Notes under the pieces: generated by a model
Seen by the model: only the letters and a program-made list of their open reading frames with translations
Databases searched by the model: none
Told to the model about the DNA's origin: nothing
Translations under genes and position numbers: made by a program
DNA from: Microvelia longipes
Taxonomy: Eukaryota > Arthropoda > Insecta > Hemiptera > Veliidae
Assembly: GCA_018340805.1 (NCBI GenBank)
Contig: JACMZG010001908.1
Span: 31,981,513-32,045,512 of the forward strand
Direction: 5' to 3'
Length of the DNA: 64,000 bases
Part shown: positions 11,084 to 25,140 of the stretch, in pieces
Numbering within the stretch: position 1 is the first letter of the stretch
Layout of the letters: each line of letters starts with the position of its first letter

Positions 11084-14000
11084 CTAAACAATTTTTCTTG
11101 TTACAAAATGCGGTTAGAGTTTATTTACAATTCCTTAATGCAATAGAAAAAAGGTGTCTATATATGAAATAAAATGTATTATCATTATTAACTTCATCAG
11201 ATATTAAAATTTACTTCGCACAAGTAAAGGAAATAAAATAAATCATTTATCAATACGAAGTTGATATCATAAAATGTAAATGGTGTAAGATTATTTTTCT
11301 CTTAACGTTATGACATCATATAGAGTTCATCTTTATACGTCGACAATTTCAATTAGCTATAACAGATCTTGGAACTGTTGTTTTATCCGTAATGTATGAA
11401 CCTTTGTCATAACCGTAATCGACCTTTGTAACGAGCTTGATCAAGGTTAATCAAGGTTGTTAGAGATCAAGGTTCGGACTGATTTTATTTCCCTTCAGGC
11501 TAAGGAACTGATATTGTTATTAATTAATTTCTACTTTTCTTTTATAAACAATAAGCTTCCGATTTGTAAAAGACAGTGAGGAATAGATGAATATAGTTTG
11601 ACGAAAATCTATTACTTTATGGTTGATGGTAGCGTGTTTCAATTACAGGATGAATTTCTGAATGCAGAATAACATTGAGCTCAATTCTTGGTCTATGATA
11701 TTAAGTATTTGACTATAAGTATTTTTAATTTTGTGACCGAGTTTTCGTGGTTCAAATTTTAGCTTATTATGGTAACTATCTATTGGGTCAACTATTCATA
11801 TTTTGCAAAAGTCGGTAGTATCAAATGATATATCCCTTAATAAGTTTTTAGTCTTAATGGGTTTGCTCTTGAAATGAAGAGCGATATTGTAGTTCCAGCT
11901 TGGCATTCTGATAATCTGCAGAGGTCTGAACGGGCGTATAGTTTCAGTGTATTGTGATATTTTCTATGTGTATTGTTATAGTATCAATTAATTGAAATTA
12001 TGTGTGACTTAGTTCTAGAACATAATTTGTATCATATTATTTCCGGGGCATATCACATAGGTAAAAAGGCAAATCTTATTACGTTAATAAACTAATTATA
12101 GAAGAGAATATTTCATAAAACAGCAGCAAGTCATGAATAAAACAATGTATTTTTACAAATTTATATTTGACATATTTCTTTAGTGCTTAAAAGAATCAGG
12201 AGACATTGATTAAAGTACGTTTGCTACAAAGCTAACTGATACGTAGGCTTCAGCTCTTGTACTATACCTAATTACAAAAACCAACTTTCATTTACTTTTC
12301 GTCAGTTGTTTGCCTAGCAATAAAAAAAAATATTTAGACTTTTTACATTTTAGGCCCAAAAAATGTAGCATTAATCCGTTCAAGTCAGTTCATATTGGTA
12401 TCCAAGATTTCTTCTATGAAACTAAATGAGAGATCTATTCCTTTATTCAGAGTGCAAGATGTATCTGCTAGATTCAAAGTCAACTTGATTTAAGTTGACT
12501 TACCTTAATTTTAAGTTCTAAGTGAGTACATTAAACCTCTGAGACGCGTGCTCGGAATCATCTTATCCACATAGCTCATTATTTATTTTATATGATTGAT
12601 ATTTAATAAGTCAAAAGGTTAATTGAAGTCTAGAAAGACAAAGTGCCGTTCTTTGTCTCTTCAACAAGTATATAATTAAGATTTTTTTTAAAGTTTTCTT
12701 TATTGAAATATAATATAGATTAATGAACTTGATTCTGTTAGGTCGGAATGCGTGGGTGGAGAAAGACCTTGATAACGAGATTCAGGTCAATAAAGAATTG
12801 TCACAGTGAACTTCGCAAAGTCCTTTTGTTTGTTGATTCCATCTAAGGTAGTTCATCGAAGAATTGATTTATTCCTGTGATTAAAGATTTTCTTTCTTTA
12901 AATAAATAACTTTTTAATTGATTATTTCACTTATTCTTTAGCTCCATACATTTAGCAGCTCTTGGTACTGCTCCGTCGATAATGCTGGATGAGAATCAGA
13001 TTATCAAATTGGTGTCACCTAAACACTATCTTCACCTGAAGAAACTTCAATCAAGCCAAATAAGTTAAACTTATTTAATATGAGTATATAACGTTATGAA
13101 GTTTTACTTTCGAGTTACTAATAGATAGATTGGACTCTATGAAAACTATTAGGCTTTTGTTAGTTTATGGCTCAACTATCCCTGTAGTTTCTGTGACAGA
13201 AATCTGTTGCACATTTATAAACGGTATATGAATTTAGCCTCCACTTTTCGCGAACTGCAAGCGTTTTAAGTGGCATTTTATTCGACTTGGTCCACATATA
13301 AAAGTAAACCTTTTTGAAAAGTTCTACAACTTTTCTTTTTTTCGTTACCACTATATGAAATTAATCGAACAAAATTTGTCATAGTAGGAATACGTAATAA
13401 ACTAACATTGGAATAATTGTTTAGGTTATAAAACTTCGAAATGACCCTATCATTACAGGTTACAAATAGGGTTTGGTTCTACTAAATAGATTGATAAAGA
13501 TGAACAAGATGTTGGACAAATAAATTACATAAGAATAAAAATACTACTAATGGTACCGCTGACTTTGTCTTTTTAAGAATCTAATACCAGATGCAGCGTA
13601 GTGATATGTATGCCTGTTCGAGAAATAAATAATAATAATAATTATACAATGCTTTAGACATTATTACATTTTAGATAATTCCTTTTAAAATACTCATATA
13701 ATGTTAAGCATATAAATTTGGCTCGAAAAACGTTGAATACAATTGTGTAATAGGACTCATCTTGGCATTTGAAATCTAATGTGATGTAATGTAAAATTTT
13801 AAAATAAAATTTCAAATTTTTCAAATCTCATTCAAAGTCGCAATTTCAAGTAAGCAAATTACAACTTGCTTATGATTTTAAGCAAAAATTTCGCTTTTGA
13901 TATTGGTGACAAAGGGACTTATACTCGAATGTGTTACCAAATCCATTTAAGTGATTAGAATACAATGGAAGAAGATAGAAATGTGCTATTCAACGGTTAA

Positions 14001-14507
14001 GCAGAACTTGTTTCTTTTGATTCGATTTCTTTAAGCGTCAGAAATGGTATTTCCTTTAGAAAATCAGCAGAGTTTATGAGCACTCAGACTGCCTAGTGTA
14101 TTACTAGCTAATGAGTAATTAAGAAGCATCCGAACCTCCATGTTGGCGTTAAACATTATCGTCCTACGCATAATATGTGAAGAAGACACAGAGTCCGGTT
14201 TGCGAAGATTATGTACCTAAAAAGGTTCTGCCTTAAAAAACACCTACATGAAGTTCACTAACTTGATGTTCAGAAAAAAACTGACCTTAAACACATATAA
14301 TAATCTGGTTTGTCAAGTTTCAAGTCTTAACTTAAGAAGTTCAAAATACTTAAATAGCGACTAGACTTGACAAAGTCAAATTCTTAGCTTAGTAGCTTTA
14401 ACTTTGAATAATATTAAACCAAAACGTCGTTTTCTGTGAATTAACTCTTATCTGACTTTTTCATAATATGGATAATTTGCTAGTAATTGCTATATATATG
14501 TTTACTA

Positions 14508-14682
14508 TAGTACGACACATGGCTAAAATCAGTTGACAGCGTGGGAAAATAATGCCAGGGAGTCAATGAGGTTATTCCTGGATGTTAAACCTTACCCTCA
14601 ATTTTAAATAGGCCAACCTTATTGGCCAACCTTAACACTATTTTCCCACACTGTCAACTTATTTTAACCCTGTGTCGTACTA
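14508..14682. mobile_element. TA-flanked MITE, copy 1
   Basis: Terminal inverted repeats of about 45 bp: TAGTACGACACATGGCTAAA at the left and its imperfect complement ending ACCCTGTGTCGTACTA at the right. The inner arm GTTGACAGCGTGGGAAAATA pairs with TATTTTCCCACACTGTCAAC. The ends are TA dinucleotides in a TA-rich setting, fitting a Tc1/mariner-type non-autonomous element. There is no coding capacity. The interior holds a 16-bp tandem duplication of GGCCAACCTTA. A related copy lies at 42411-42583. Confidence 0.85.
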
Positions 14683-14802
14683 TATATATATTTATATATA
14701 GTAAACAAATATACGAAGTTAAACTTTACTATCAGATTTAGTTATGATTTTATCGATTGACATATAAACCATAATGTAAACAAATCACATTCATACTTTC
14801 CG

Positions 14803-15075
14803 TCACCTACGTAGGTATATGGGAAAGTATTGTTGTCTCTAAAATCCGAAACCTAGGTATCACCTATATCCGTTTCAGGCATTTTTATGACGGTTTAAAT
14901 TGTTTTCATTGTGCTGTCTGTGTGTATGTGTGTCTGTCTCTATGTGTGTCTGTATCACACTCCCTCTGTGTTTATGCTAGAGAGTTGAAACTTAGCACAA
15001 CAACTAGACTTGCCCGGAAGATGATATTTTTTAGACTAAGATAACATATTTCGCTGAGTTATCCAAAATTTTAAA
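14803..15075 (+). repeat. R1 dispersed repeat, copy 2 (5' part)
   Basis: Starts at CCTACGTAGGTATATGGGAA and runs through CGAAACCTAGGTATCACC, a GT-rich tract (TGTCTGTGTGTATGTGTGTC), TGTGTTTATGCTAGAGAGTT and GAAACTTAGCACAACAACTAG. It collinearly matches the first half of the 41-kb copy. Confidence 0.8.
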
Positions 15076-15675
15076 AAATCACATAAAATTTATATTAACA
15101 CGGCATATGACATATTAATTACATATATAGCTAATATTCTCATAAAGAACTATACTAATAAAACACTAGGCTGTTAAGTATGATCACGGATCTTTAATGC
15201 ATTCGTGGGTATAATATAAACGTGTTGCCCCTTATTTTTTGATTGATGCCCTACCTACTACCTACCGTGTTACTTTTATAACTTATAAGCTCTATCACCT
15301 TAGATATTAGGATACCTATAAGAGCTTCGCATAAACATGATATTCTGAGGACGAGCGAAGCAAGTCCGAAGTCATAACACCTCAGAATTTGTGTAGTCAT
15401 TACAATTTGAGGACGATGATCATTTTATTTTAGCTTTTTTGCCTAAAACCTTTAAAGATAACTGACTAAGCTTAAAGATAAGTAACTAAGCTTTAAACTA
15501 GTGCAAATAACAGTGCCTACTTCTAATTTTAGAGGCATAGTTTTGTATAAACAACTGGATTATTATGCGTATTTCCTTTGAAAAATACAGACAAAATGAG
15601 TTACGAGCTGTGCTTTTCAATTGAGTAACTGCTTAGGTTCTACAGCATGAACCGGAACTTTAAGCAAGAAATGGG

Positions 15676-15877
15676 TTGTTAAGCACGGAAACACGCATTC
15701 TATATGAAATTCGCCCGACAGCGGACCACCGCGCCGGAATTATTCATTTAGTAGTTGTAAACTTATATAATGAGAAAACTATAAAAGTTATCATTCCAAC
15801 CAGGATTTTGTTAAGCACGGAAACACGCATCCAAAGGAAAATCGCCCGACATGCGGACCACCGCGCCAGAATTATTT
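15676..15877 (+). repeat. Two direct copies of a block of about 69 bp
   Basis: Copies at 15676-15744 and 15808-15877 share TTGTTAAGCACGGAAACACG, CGCCCGACA, GCGGACCACCGCGCC and GAATTATT, separated by about 63 bp. GC content is far above the surrounding intron, suggesting the termini of an inserted element or two tandem insertions. Confidence 0.85.
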
Positions 15878-18295
15878 TATATCTTTATTATCTGCTATTC
15901 TCTAAACGGATGTTGCATATTTATACAAACCAAATTGTTTTATGATAATTTTTGTCCTACCCTGTATACACTTATATTTTACTTATAATTTACTCTTGTG
16001 CCCTTTGACCTTTTAACTCAACCCCTTAACAAAACAGCAAATCCTGTTTAAGCCGCTGGAATTCCCCAAACATCATGATGAGTACAAAACCAATTAGAAT
16101 GTAAACTTGATGAGTTATTTGGCTAGAGTTCAAAGAGAGAATATGTAAAAGGTTAAATGCTAAATATATTCAAATAATCCTGTCCCATCCTTTGCCAACA
16201 TAAAAAATAAAAAATATGTTCATATCCAAACTGAGGAGATTTAGAGATGCCAACATTACAAGTCATAAATTAAATTTAAAACCATCTCTAGTCCATCCAT
16301 GCCATACATTTATGATTATTTTTTATTACCAATCTTATTTCAGGTTATATCATCTTTTTTGTTTTGTCTTTCTTTTTTGGTTTGAGGTATAGAGTATAGT
16401 TTATAAATAGATTGATATTTTTGGCCAAATTTCAACTGTACTGCTGAGTCAACGCCACTTAGTAAATAAAGTAACAGACTCATTTGACTTCAGTCATCAA
16501 AATTTTAAATTAAATTGACCTTTCAAACGTCAATTAAAAACTAATAAAGCTTTTTCAAAATTAATTGATAGCGCAAAAGATTCGTTCCGAGTTCAAAATA
16601 TTCAACTTTTCTTTAACCTCTGAACTAATTAAAATCAACTTTGAAAGTGAATAACATTAGAACTTCAAAGCTGCAATAGCGGTTTGACCAGTTAAGTGTT
16701 GAAATTTGGTTAATATCTAAGACGTATAATGGTATAGATGAGTATTATTTTATCTATGATGCAAGAGAATAATTTGTACGAGGTCCATCTTCAGGCTTAT
16801 ATTTATCTTTCATTTGCAATCTTTTATAAAACATGACGTTTTTACAATCTAATTAAATACATGCATATTATCGTCTCAAATTCTATATTGTTTTTAATTT
16901 AATTAAAGTTTTATTCTTATCAGCAGAAATACCCTGTCTGTAGATAATGATCCTTTATTTATTTATATTCTTAAATTAAAATTTAAGTTTAAAGTTATCT
17001 TCTAATTCAAATACTCTGACAAATAAAGGATTTTGATTGGAAATACAATATGCTTTAAAATATGATCAATTGCAATGACAAAAAAATGAAGTTCATAAAA
17101 AATTTAAATATAACAAAAATTGTTATGTACTTAGATTTTTAACACACATGCGACCTCCCTTATAAGCGTGATTTTCCATAGAAAAGTCGTAAAAATCTAC
17201 ATGTTAACATTGGTATAAAGTTTCTTAAGTTTTAATTTAGTTTTCAAAATATACTATATGATGGCACATACTATAATTTGGCTTTATAAAATTTTACAAA
17301 AGGTGTGACAAAACTAACTAATTTTGGTAATTGGTACCTTAAAATATTAGCAAATTTTAGCAAATACCTGGAGATGGGTTTACAGGGTGATAAAAGAGAG
17401 CATTTAAAAAAGGCTTAGACTACGCTTTAACCATATTTTCTCTAAGATTTAATGTTGACGCAGCTAAAAAGTGCCACCCGTTATATATGTTATATTATCT
17501 AATAAAATTATAAAATAAAATAATTTATTAATATTTTATTATAATTTTATAAAAAATAAAACATCCTTTCTTGGGACACTGGACAAGTAAAAGATAATTG
17601 ATGACTTCTTAAACATTTTAAAAGGCTTGAGAGACAAATTTTACAAAGATTTTTATCTGAAATGATAATAATTTGATGAAATATCTTGTAGATGATGTAT
17701 TATTATTACCGTGATGATGTATCGCTCCCTCAACCAGGTTGACCTTTATCAAGAAAGTAAACTTATTATTGCGCAAGTTTTACCTTATTTTGAAATTAAG
17801 TAAACCCTTGTTATTGGTAAAGGTGATGAAACTAAAAAGAGTTATTAAGATAAATTGACATTTTTGGATATTGACTCCCACTGTATCTCTTAAATATTTG
17901 GTGCAATAAGAAAAAAAGAGGGTATTTTAGATTTCCCCAAATTAGAGTTTGATAATGTGGTGCTGTATAGAATTGGGCTGGATCAGCTAGCCAAAAATTT
18001 TAGTCTGCCTAGATGATTTTTGGCTCTAAAATTTAACTCTAGTCGAGCTATTTGCCAGCAAAATAAAAATTGTGGGTTTGTCTTGAGTCACATTATTTAG
18101 CTTCCCCAGTCCTATTGGATCCAGATAAATGGTTTCTATAATTAATTATACTAACCTCATAGTATAATTAGCAAAAATGATTATTTTCATTCCACTGAAT
18201 TATTTTAACTTTTTAAATACTGATAATAATAGTTGATACTAATATTGTTGATATCAAGTTTATATCAACTAATGCATTGATTCTATTGGTTACAG

Positions 18296-18421
18296 GATGC
18301 CCAGGTGACAGGCCAATGAAACAGCTGATATGTCAGCAAAGAGGACCGTTACACGATACTTTTGATCCTTGTCTCTGTACTCATCTAGTTTTACACCATC
18401 AGATAAATGATATCACATCAG
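18296..18421 (+). CDS. Chitinase-like (GH18) protein, coding exon 2: first strand and CTHL motif
   Basis: Encodes residues 21-62 plus the first base of Gly63. After Cys22 comes a short stretch to QLIC (30-33), at the place of the first barrel strand, which in active GH18 chitinases reads roughly LVCYF. Then FDPCLCTHLVL (43-53) matches the near-invariant chitinase segment DPxLCTHLIYAF. Cys33 and Cys48 correspond to the conserved first disulfide of the family. The aromatic residues normally after the first strand are replaced by QQ, and the YAF after CTHL by LHH. The acceptor is TTACAG|GA and the donor TCAG|GTTAGT; phase is 1 at both ends. Function in this protein is inferred from the fold; substrate binding is not shown. 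Confidence 0.88.
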
Positions 18422-20064
18422 GTTAGTATACTTTGAATTTATATTTCCATGCAATTTTGTTAACACTTTATTACTTGTTGCGCTTGCGAGCTAGAGCTTG
18501 GCCAATGATGTTATTAAAACGGAGAGGAATGTAAGTATTATCTTCGCGCATAAACGAAATTCTGAGTATTCCCTTCGGTATAGTCCATTTTCACAACCTA
18601 GGTATATATCTTTAACCGATGACCTGTATCTTTGACCTATTAAATATCTAGTAGAACATGTAATGTTTCAATTTAATTAATAACGGACTAATCCAAGCGA
18701 CATGAGCGCACTCTGTTATTTGTCGGCCAATAACACTTGATATACACCTTATTTCGATGCCGCATAAGAAACACTTAAGTTTATCTCAAGAGGTAGGAGT
18801 AAAAGATTAAGTTCTTCCTCAGATAGTGATAGACTTGTATATTACGAATTATAACATTTAACTCCTACCTAAATTACCAAAGTAAATAATAAAACTAACT
18901 CGAACGTTTTGAGAGTACCCTCTTAAATTTCGCGGGTAAGACCTTTTCTTTCTTGTAAGCTGCGAAAGTAAACGAGAAGTTACATAGCAAGTCTTGGAAG
19001 ATGAGGACAGGTCTTTTGCTAGTCAAGGGATTTCTTATGAAGTTTTTAGTTTACTTCTTAAGTTTATGTTTAACTCCCTACTAAACAATCTTGTAATGTT
19101 TCTTTATTTTTAGTTTAACCAAAAAATATTTAATTACTGTTGGTTGTTAAGATATTGGGTGTTTATTTTCTTTCATTCTTTTTAACCAAACTAAAAATAT
19201 TCTATTGTACCAAGTAAGTTTAATATTATAGTAGTTTTTTGAAAGAAAATATACCGGAAAAGGCAGATAAATCGTCTTAATTCCAATTTAAGAAGCTAAA
19301 AGGAATCCTATTATGAAATAGATTTTAATCCTTACGATCCATTTTTATGTGTCTTTGGAATTTAAAAATGTCCTATGAATTATTATTTCGTAACTTGAAG
19401 TCGGCATCATTAGCGACACTTCTTCCTTTGTTAGTCAGATTTTTTAAAGTATAAATTAAAATAAAATTATCTCTACGGAAAACTATTTTTAGTCTAAAAC
19501 AAGATTGGTCAATAGTAAAGAATAAAAATAGATTCAGTTAAAATTAAAATTCAACGCAAAACATAAATACATTATGTCTTTAAGTACCGTGCATGCTGAA
19601 TTCTTTTATAAAACAAAATTCCAATTAAAAAAAATGAGTACTGGGTACGTTCCTCGGAACTTTTACTCGCCATATCAAGTAGTAGTTATCTCGCTTCGGT
19701 TGTTCCAGAATATGAAAGACGCCTACTTAAAATTTACTAACTTTAGGACTCGTTTTTACTCGTCCTCGTGTAACAAAGATTAGTTATAATCTATCGTTCA
19801 CCTGTCTACCTACTGACCACGCTCGAGGCTGCTGGGTATACCAGTTGCATCAAAAAAACTTTGCGTACTTGTGTTTTACAAAAAGGCATTCACTGGTGCC
19901 AAATGTCAACATAATTGAATAGTGTTTTTGATTTAAATAAAGCGTATTAGATAAAAATTAAACTTTTGCTAATAATGGGATGAAAATTATTTGTTTGAAC
20001 TATTTCTAATAACTAGATCAGCTATAGTTTACTCGTATATATCCCGGGATTAATTATTTGTTGA

Positions 20065-20395
20065 TCTTGTATATGGTAGACAAATTTCAAATTGATCCGA
20101 TCATTTTTTCGTGTTTTATAAATTTATGAAAAGTTTTCTGTCATTATTTGCGGTTGATAACGTCATATATAAAACGCACAGCTAGTCCTAAAGATTAATT
20201 TTGTATTTGTTTGACTCTTTACACCATTACCAAGAAAGCTATACGATGATGACAGATACAGACAGGCAGGCAGACTACTTAGTAAAAACCATTCAGCAGG
20301 TCTTAAAAACATTCATCATACGGGTCAGTATCAAATTATTGTTGCAAATCAATAGTTTTCCTATACACCTTCGGTATAAATGAATCAAAATAAAA
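20065..20395 (-). repeat. R1 dispersed repeat, copy 3
   Basis: On the reverse strand it carries TTATATATGACGTTATCAAC, CTAGCTGTGCG, the CT/GT-rich tract (here CAGATACAGACAGGCAGGCAG on the plus strand) and the ACCTTCGGTATA end, in the same order as the 41-kb copy. Confidence 0.75.
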
Positions 20396-23331
20396 ATAAT
20401 ATTCCAAAAATAATCTAGATATATTCACATCAAAACACTATAATATTTTTCACCACGAATTGTTCTAAAAAGCGTCAATAATATTCTAAACTTAAGATTG
20501 CTACAAAGAATTCTTGGATATTAATGCAAATTGATAATTCTCATGCGGACTGTAAAAGAAAATTAAAAACTCCGTTGTATCTTATTTTTTTAATCTTTTT
20601 TATCTAGAAATTCAGATCAGCTAAAATAAAATATCGAAACAACCTCATAAGCGTAATTTTCTGATGACTATTCGCTAAAATGTCGGGTTTCCTATAGGCT
20701 CCTTTAAACAAGAAAGTTAAAAGAATTTAATTTAGTTTTTTTATATTTTTAATTACTTTAAGGCGGTGGCGGTATAAAAAGGGACATAAAATATTTCACG
20801 TATTTTCAAAAAAAATCTTCTTAAAATATTCTTTACAAAGATAATACTTTATGATTAAACATGGCTGTGGAAGCTAAACAGGATTTATTTAAAAGAAATG
20901 TGCTTTGGATTTATGGTAAGCGTTGGACTTAAAGTCATGTTAAGTTACATTACTTTGGGAGTACTTCAAGTGAAATATGTTGGGTACTTCTTAAGGACTT
21001 TGGTTTAGACTTGATAGAGAATTAATTAGGTAAGAACAGTAAGTAGTTAAAGAAAATACTTGTAGAAATGTTTGTGGAGGTAGAAAAGTTATCTTATGCT
21101 TTGTACATGAAGTTCTACTTGAACTTACTGTATCAGACTTGTTTAAGTAGGTATAAACTCTAAGATAAATTTAAAACTTATCGTTATTTAAAAGTAAGAC
21201 CAATGGACGCCTATACTTAAATTAGAACATGCTAGTCTAGCCAGGATCTAGTCAGTATAATCTACAAAGCCTCACGGTACATGATTTCAACTTAGATTTA
21301 CTTTGAAATATGCTTATTGTGTTCTTATAGTACATTGGGTGGGTAATGAACTTAAATGTGGAGGTTTATCTTAAATTTATCTCTGCGGTTAGATTTATGT
21401 CTAAACTCTCTGGAAGTAATATATAGTTGGGTTGCTTAGACGATAAAGTTCTACTTTAAGAACTTGATTTTTTTAAAGTCTAAAATATGTAAACTTGCGA
21501 CTCTTTATTTTTGAAACGTGGCATTCAGAACCGACCACCATATTATATGACTCAGATCATATCTCGTCTATGCTCTTTTATAAATTTTTCTGCAGACTTA
21601 ATAAAAAAGAAATAAAAACAATTAAAAAATTTTATAGTGCAAGGTAATTTCATAAGTTAAATTTTCAAATTCTAACCACTGGTTATTTATATCTGTTCCT
21701 CTTCTATTTTCTTTTTTTTTCCAAAATTTAATTTTGATTTCTTTCTTATCCGTTCTTTAATTTTTTTTGTATTCGAGGATTACTGCTTTATTTCTTTATT
21801 CCTATTTGAAAATGTAATTTAATTGCCTTCTTTTATATTCGGTATTTAATATTTTTTCTGTTTTTTATTAATTTTAATTGCGTCTTTCCTATTTTGAAAT
21901 GTAATGTTACTTTTTTCTTTTTTATTCGATATTTAAACTTTCATTTGTTATTGTCTTTTAAATTAATAACTTTGTTTTCTTCTACCTATTTACTAATTTA
22001 ATTTTATTTCTTTCTTTTCTATTAGGTAGGTTTTATAATTTTGTCTTTGCTATTCAACCATTATGTCCCATTTTTATTTCCATAAGTATATATACCACAA
22101 TCTTTTTTTTTTCAAAAAAAATAATACTGTTCCATGAAATAATATCTATTTTAAACCATGTTTTAAAAAAATCATTATGTAAAACTTATTTCAACTTCAA
22201 AATGTAAAATTAACAATCGAATATATTATATTTTTATAAATTATTGTACTTATTCTTAATGTATAAAATTAGATAAAATTCAAAATTCGGTTTCCTCTTA
22301 TTTAATTTACATACGAAACATATAATATTCAATTTTTATAAACTTATAATAATTCTTTAAATAGTTAAATTTTTACACAACAATAACATTCTAACTGAAA
22401 TTATGCAACGGATACTAAAATTCCTAAATAATATATTTTATAATATATTCAAATGAAGAGCTGACTCATTTATCTGTCATGTAGGTCAGCCTGCATAGAA
22501 TAATATTTCACCAATAATATTTATATATATCAATCATTAGCTTGTAAAGTTTTAAGGTATTTTATGATAAATTTAAATTAATATTTAAATTGATCTTCAA
22601 ATTCTAAATTAACATTTTTTACAAGTTTTATCTGTGATGGCTTACAATTTTAGATTATAGACTGTCTAAAATAATGCATGCTAAGTTTTTTTAAAAAAGT
22701 ATTTCTCAAAATTTCGTACTCTTATATTAAAGCACCGATATTCTATTCTTATTATTACACTGTCAGTTTCAAGGTTCTTAAATAACAGTTCTAAAATAAA
22801 TATAGCGAAATATGGACCTGTTTTTTTCAACAATAGATCACTCTAAGATTTATGAAGTTGCAAATGAAGTGGTTTTATTGTGATCGTCTTCAGTTTTTTA
22901 AAGGTTAATCCATTTATAGTTTGTAATTTTTTTTTTAATAAACTTAAAAATTTTCTTTCTTACGAGTATGTCTGATACGTTATGTTAGAAGTATTATACA
23001 TCATAGTTATTATATATTATTAACGTAATACGTTAATTAAATTGTTACCTCTGCTAAAACATTAAAATAAAGGTTAAACAATTTACTTATATATTTATTA
23101 AATCGATTAAATAACATTTAGTCGATAAAAGGTCCATTTTTTCTATGTATCAAGTCCCTGTTTTTGCTTTTTATGGCATTATAAATCCTGATTATATAGA
23201 CATACTAATATATTAATTGTATTATTATTTCCAATTAACTACATTATTTAATTCTAATAACTTAAACAGTGATTATGTTTTTGCTAAGATAGGTCATGAA
23301 AGACCTGTGGGTATCGATTCCGCGATTACCT

Positions 23332-23560
23332 TAATAACCTTAAGGTTTGATTCCCTTGGCTCTTAACTTAGTAACTAACTAACTGCTCAGGGCAGTTATA
23401 GCATTCTTTACTCCCTTGGTGCATAAATAACTATTTCCTCCTTGTTAACCATAATAACCTTAAGCTTTGATTCCCTTGGGTTTTACCTTAGTAACTAACT
23501 GCTCAGGGCAGTTATAGCATTCTTTACTCCCTTGGTGCATAAATAACTATTTCCTCCTTG
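23332..23560 (+). repeat. Recent tandem duplication, about 120 bp, two copies
   Basis: Copies 23332-23445 and 23453-23560 are nearly identical (CTCAGGGCAGTTATAGCATT, CTCCCTTGGTGCATAAATAA), differing by a 4-bp AACT repeat length and a few substitutions. The low divergence points to a young event or possibly an assembly artefact. Confidence 0.92.
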
Positions 23561-24584
23561 TTTTTTAATCACAATCTCATATTATAAATTGCATCATTTA
23601 TTTAAAATTCGTTTTTAGTCATCAAACAATTTATCTTTACATTGTTTTATATAAATATGCCAATTATCCTTGTAAAGAAGCCTGCGACTATCCAATAGTC
23701 TCATATTTTATTAACTTTATTAGTTAATTTAACTTTTAGCTCTGAAAATCCGAATTTTGGCTTATTAAAGCTATTTAAGTAAGGAATTATTTAAGCTAAA
23801 TTTTAAAGTCCATTTTTAATTTAAGTAAAGTTCACATCCTGAAGTTAAAGGTTAATTCTTTGAATAATTCATCCTTAATTTTTTTGCTGAAATGATTCGA
23901 TAAGGACCTTGAAATTTCAGTTGAAACTTATGTTAACACATTAGGATAATTTTTCATCGACTTTTAACATTAGTTTTTTTACATAATTTTCATAAATTTG
24001 ACACCTTAATTTTCAAATTCTAACTAACATTAAATAAATCCTCAATTAAAATGTAAATTTTTATATAATTTATTTTTACAAAAATTTGTGCAATCATAAT
24101 TTTATTTCAACCTAGTACTGTAGGTTAGTGTATTTATTTTATGAAATCTTCACACAATTTAAGGTATAAATTTTAAAAACTACGGACTTATCAATTTATT
24201 ATCGTAATGTTTTTGTCAATATCTTCCTTGTTTCACTGAACGCTAAGGACTTTAAATAACTTTGAAACATTTAAAAGTTGTTATAAAAACGATAAGGATA
24301 AATAAAAAAATTATATAAACATTTATTAACCATATTTATAGGTAAAACAATAAATTAATGTGTCTGTTTTCATGAATTGAAAAGGTTATTTAAAGGTAAA
24401 TTTTATTTACACTAGTAATTTTGTTGTCACAATAGTCATTTGAGTTGTAATGAAACATTCATATTTCGCAGGATAGTAAGCATTTATGTTTCACTCTTAT
24501 TTTAAACTTGGTACATCTGCTCTAAAAGTTACGTTGTGTGAAATATATATTAGGAGTAGGCTTTCATTAACCGGTATTTCCACT

Positions 24585-25005
24585 GAGGTTTTCGTTTTAT
24601 GTGGTTTTAGGCCTCCTGATTGATTTTTATAAATTTATCCATCGTATAGTTGCTCCCAGTGTATTTATGCTTGAGAGTTAAAACTTGCTACAAAATTCAA
24701 AATGTTCTAGATGTAATTTCCAATTTTTTTTTTGACGCCATTTAATGCCAATAATGACAGCGAATTTTCAAAGATTCATTAAATACGGAAAAATGTTTGG
24801 ATCCATGTAAAATTTGACACACATGTTGATATGTATAAGAACAAAAAATAGTTGAGTTCAATTTCATTAAGAACTTTAGTTCAATTTTTATTAAATGACA
24901 TACATAAGTTTTTTTTTTTAAATCGTTCAAAAATAAATCGAATTGAGATGAATTTTGGTAATATCCTTGTATGTAATAAATAAGTGTACTAAGTTAAATA
25001 GGGCT
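24585..25005 (+). repeat. R1 dispersed repeat, copy 4
   Basis: Collinear diverged match: TTTTAGGCCTCCTGATTGAT, GTGTATTTATGCTTGAGAGT, TTTGACACACATG, AGTTCAATTTTTATTAAATG, and a tail near AATAAATAAGTGTACTAAGT. The CA/GT-rich tract seen in other copies is missing. Confidence 0.75.
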
Positions 25006-25039
25006 AATATATCTACGGGATTTGCTTATGGATGGATGC

Positions 25040-25140
25040 CTGAACAAGCGAAGCGAGCCTAAACACGTAATGCAATATAAGTTTGAGGATTTCTATATTA
25101 TTAGAACGAGCGAAGCGAGTCCCAAGTTATGAGTGTGAGC
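25040..25140. repeat. Two GAGCGAAGCGAG words
   Basis: AAGCGAAGCGAGCC (about 25049) and GAACGAGCGAAGCGAGTCCC (about 25100) occur 50 bp apart, flanking AT-rich sequence. The same word lies in the loop of the foldback element at 7.3 kb. Confidence 0.7.

Larger units (their letters stand above)
10984..18295 (+). other. Intron 1 of the chitinase-like gene (about 7.3 kb)
   Basis: GTAATA donor and TTGGTTACAG acceptor, phase 1. Contents: a TA microsatellite 28 bp after the donor, a TA-flanked MITE at 14508-14682, an R1 fragment at about 14803-15075, and a duplicated block of about 69 bp at 15676-15877. The rest (11090-14500 and 15900-18290) is AT-rich with no gene seen. The 89-codon open frame at 15676-15945 is the duplicated block read through and is not called. 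Confidence 0.8.
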
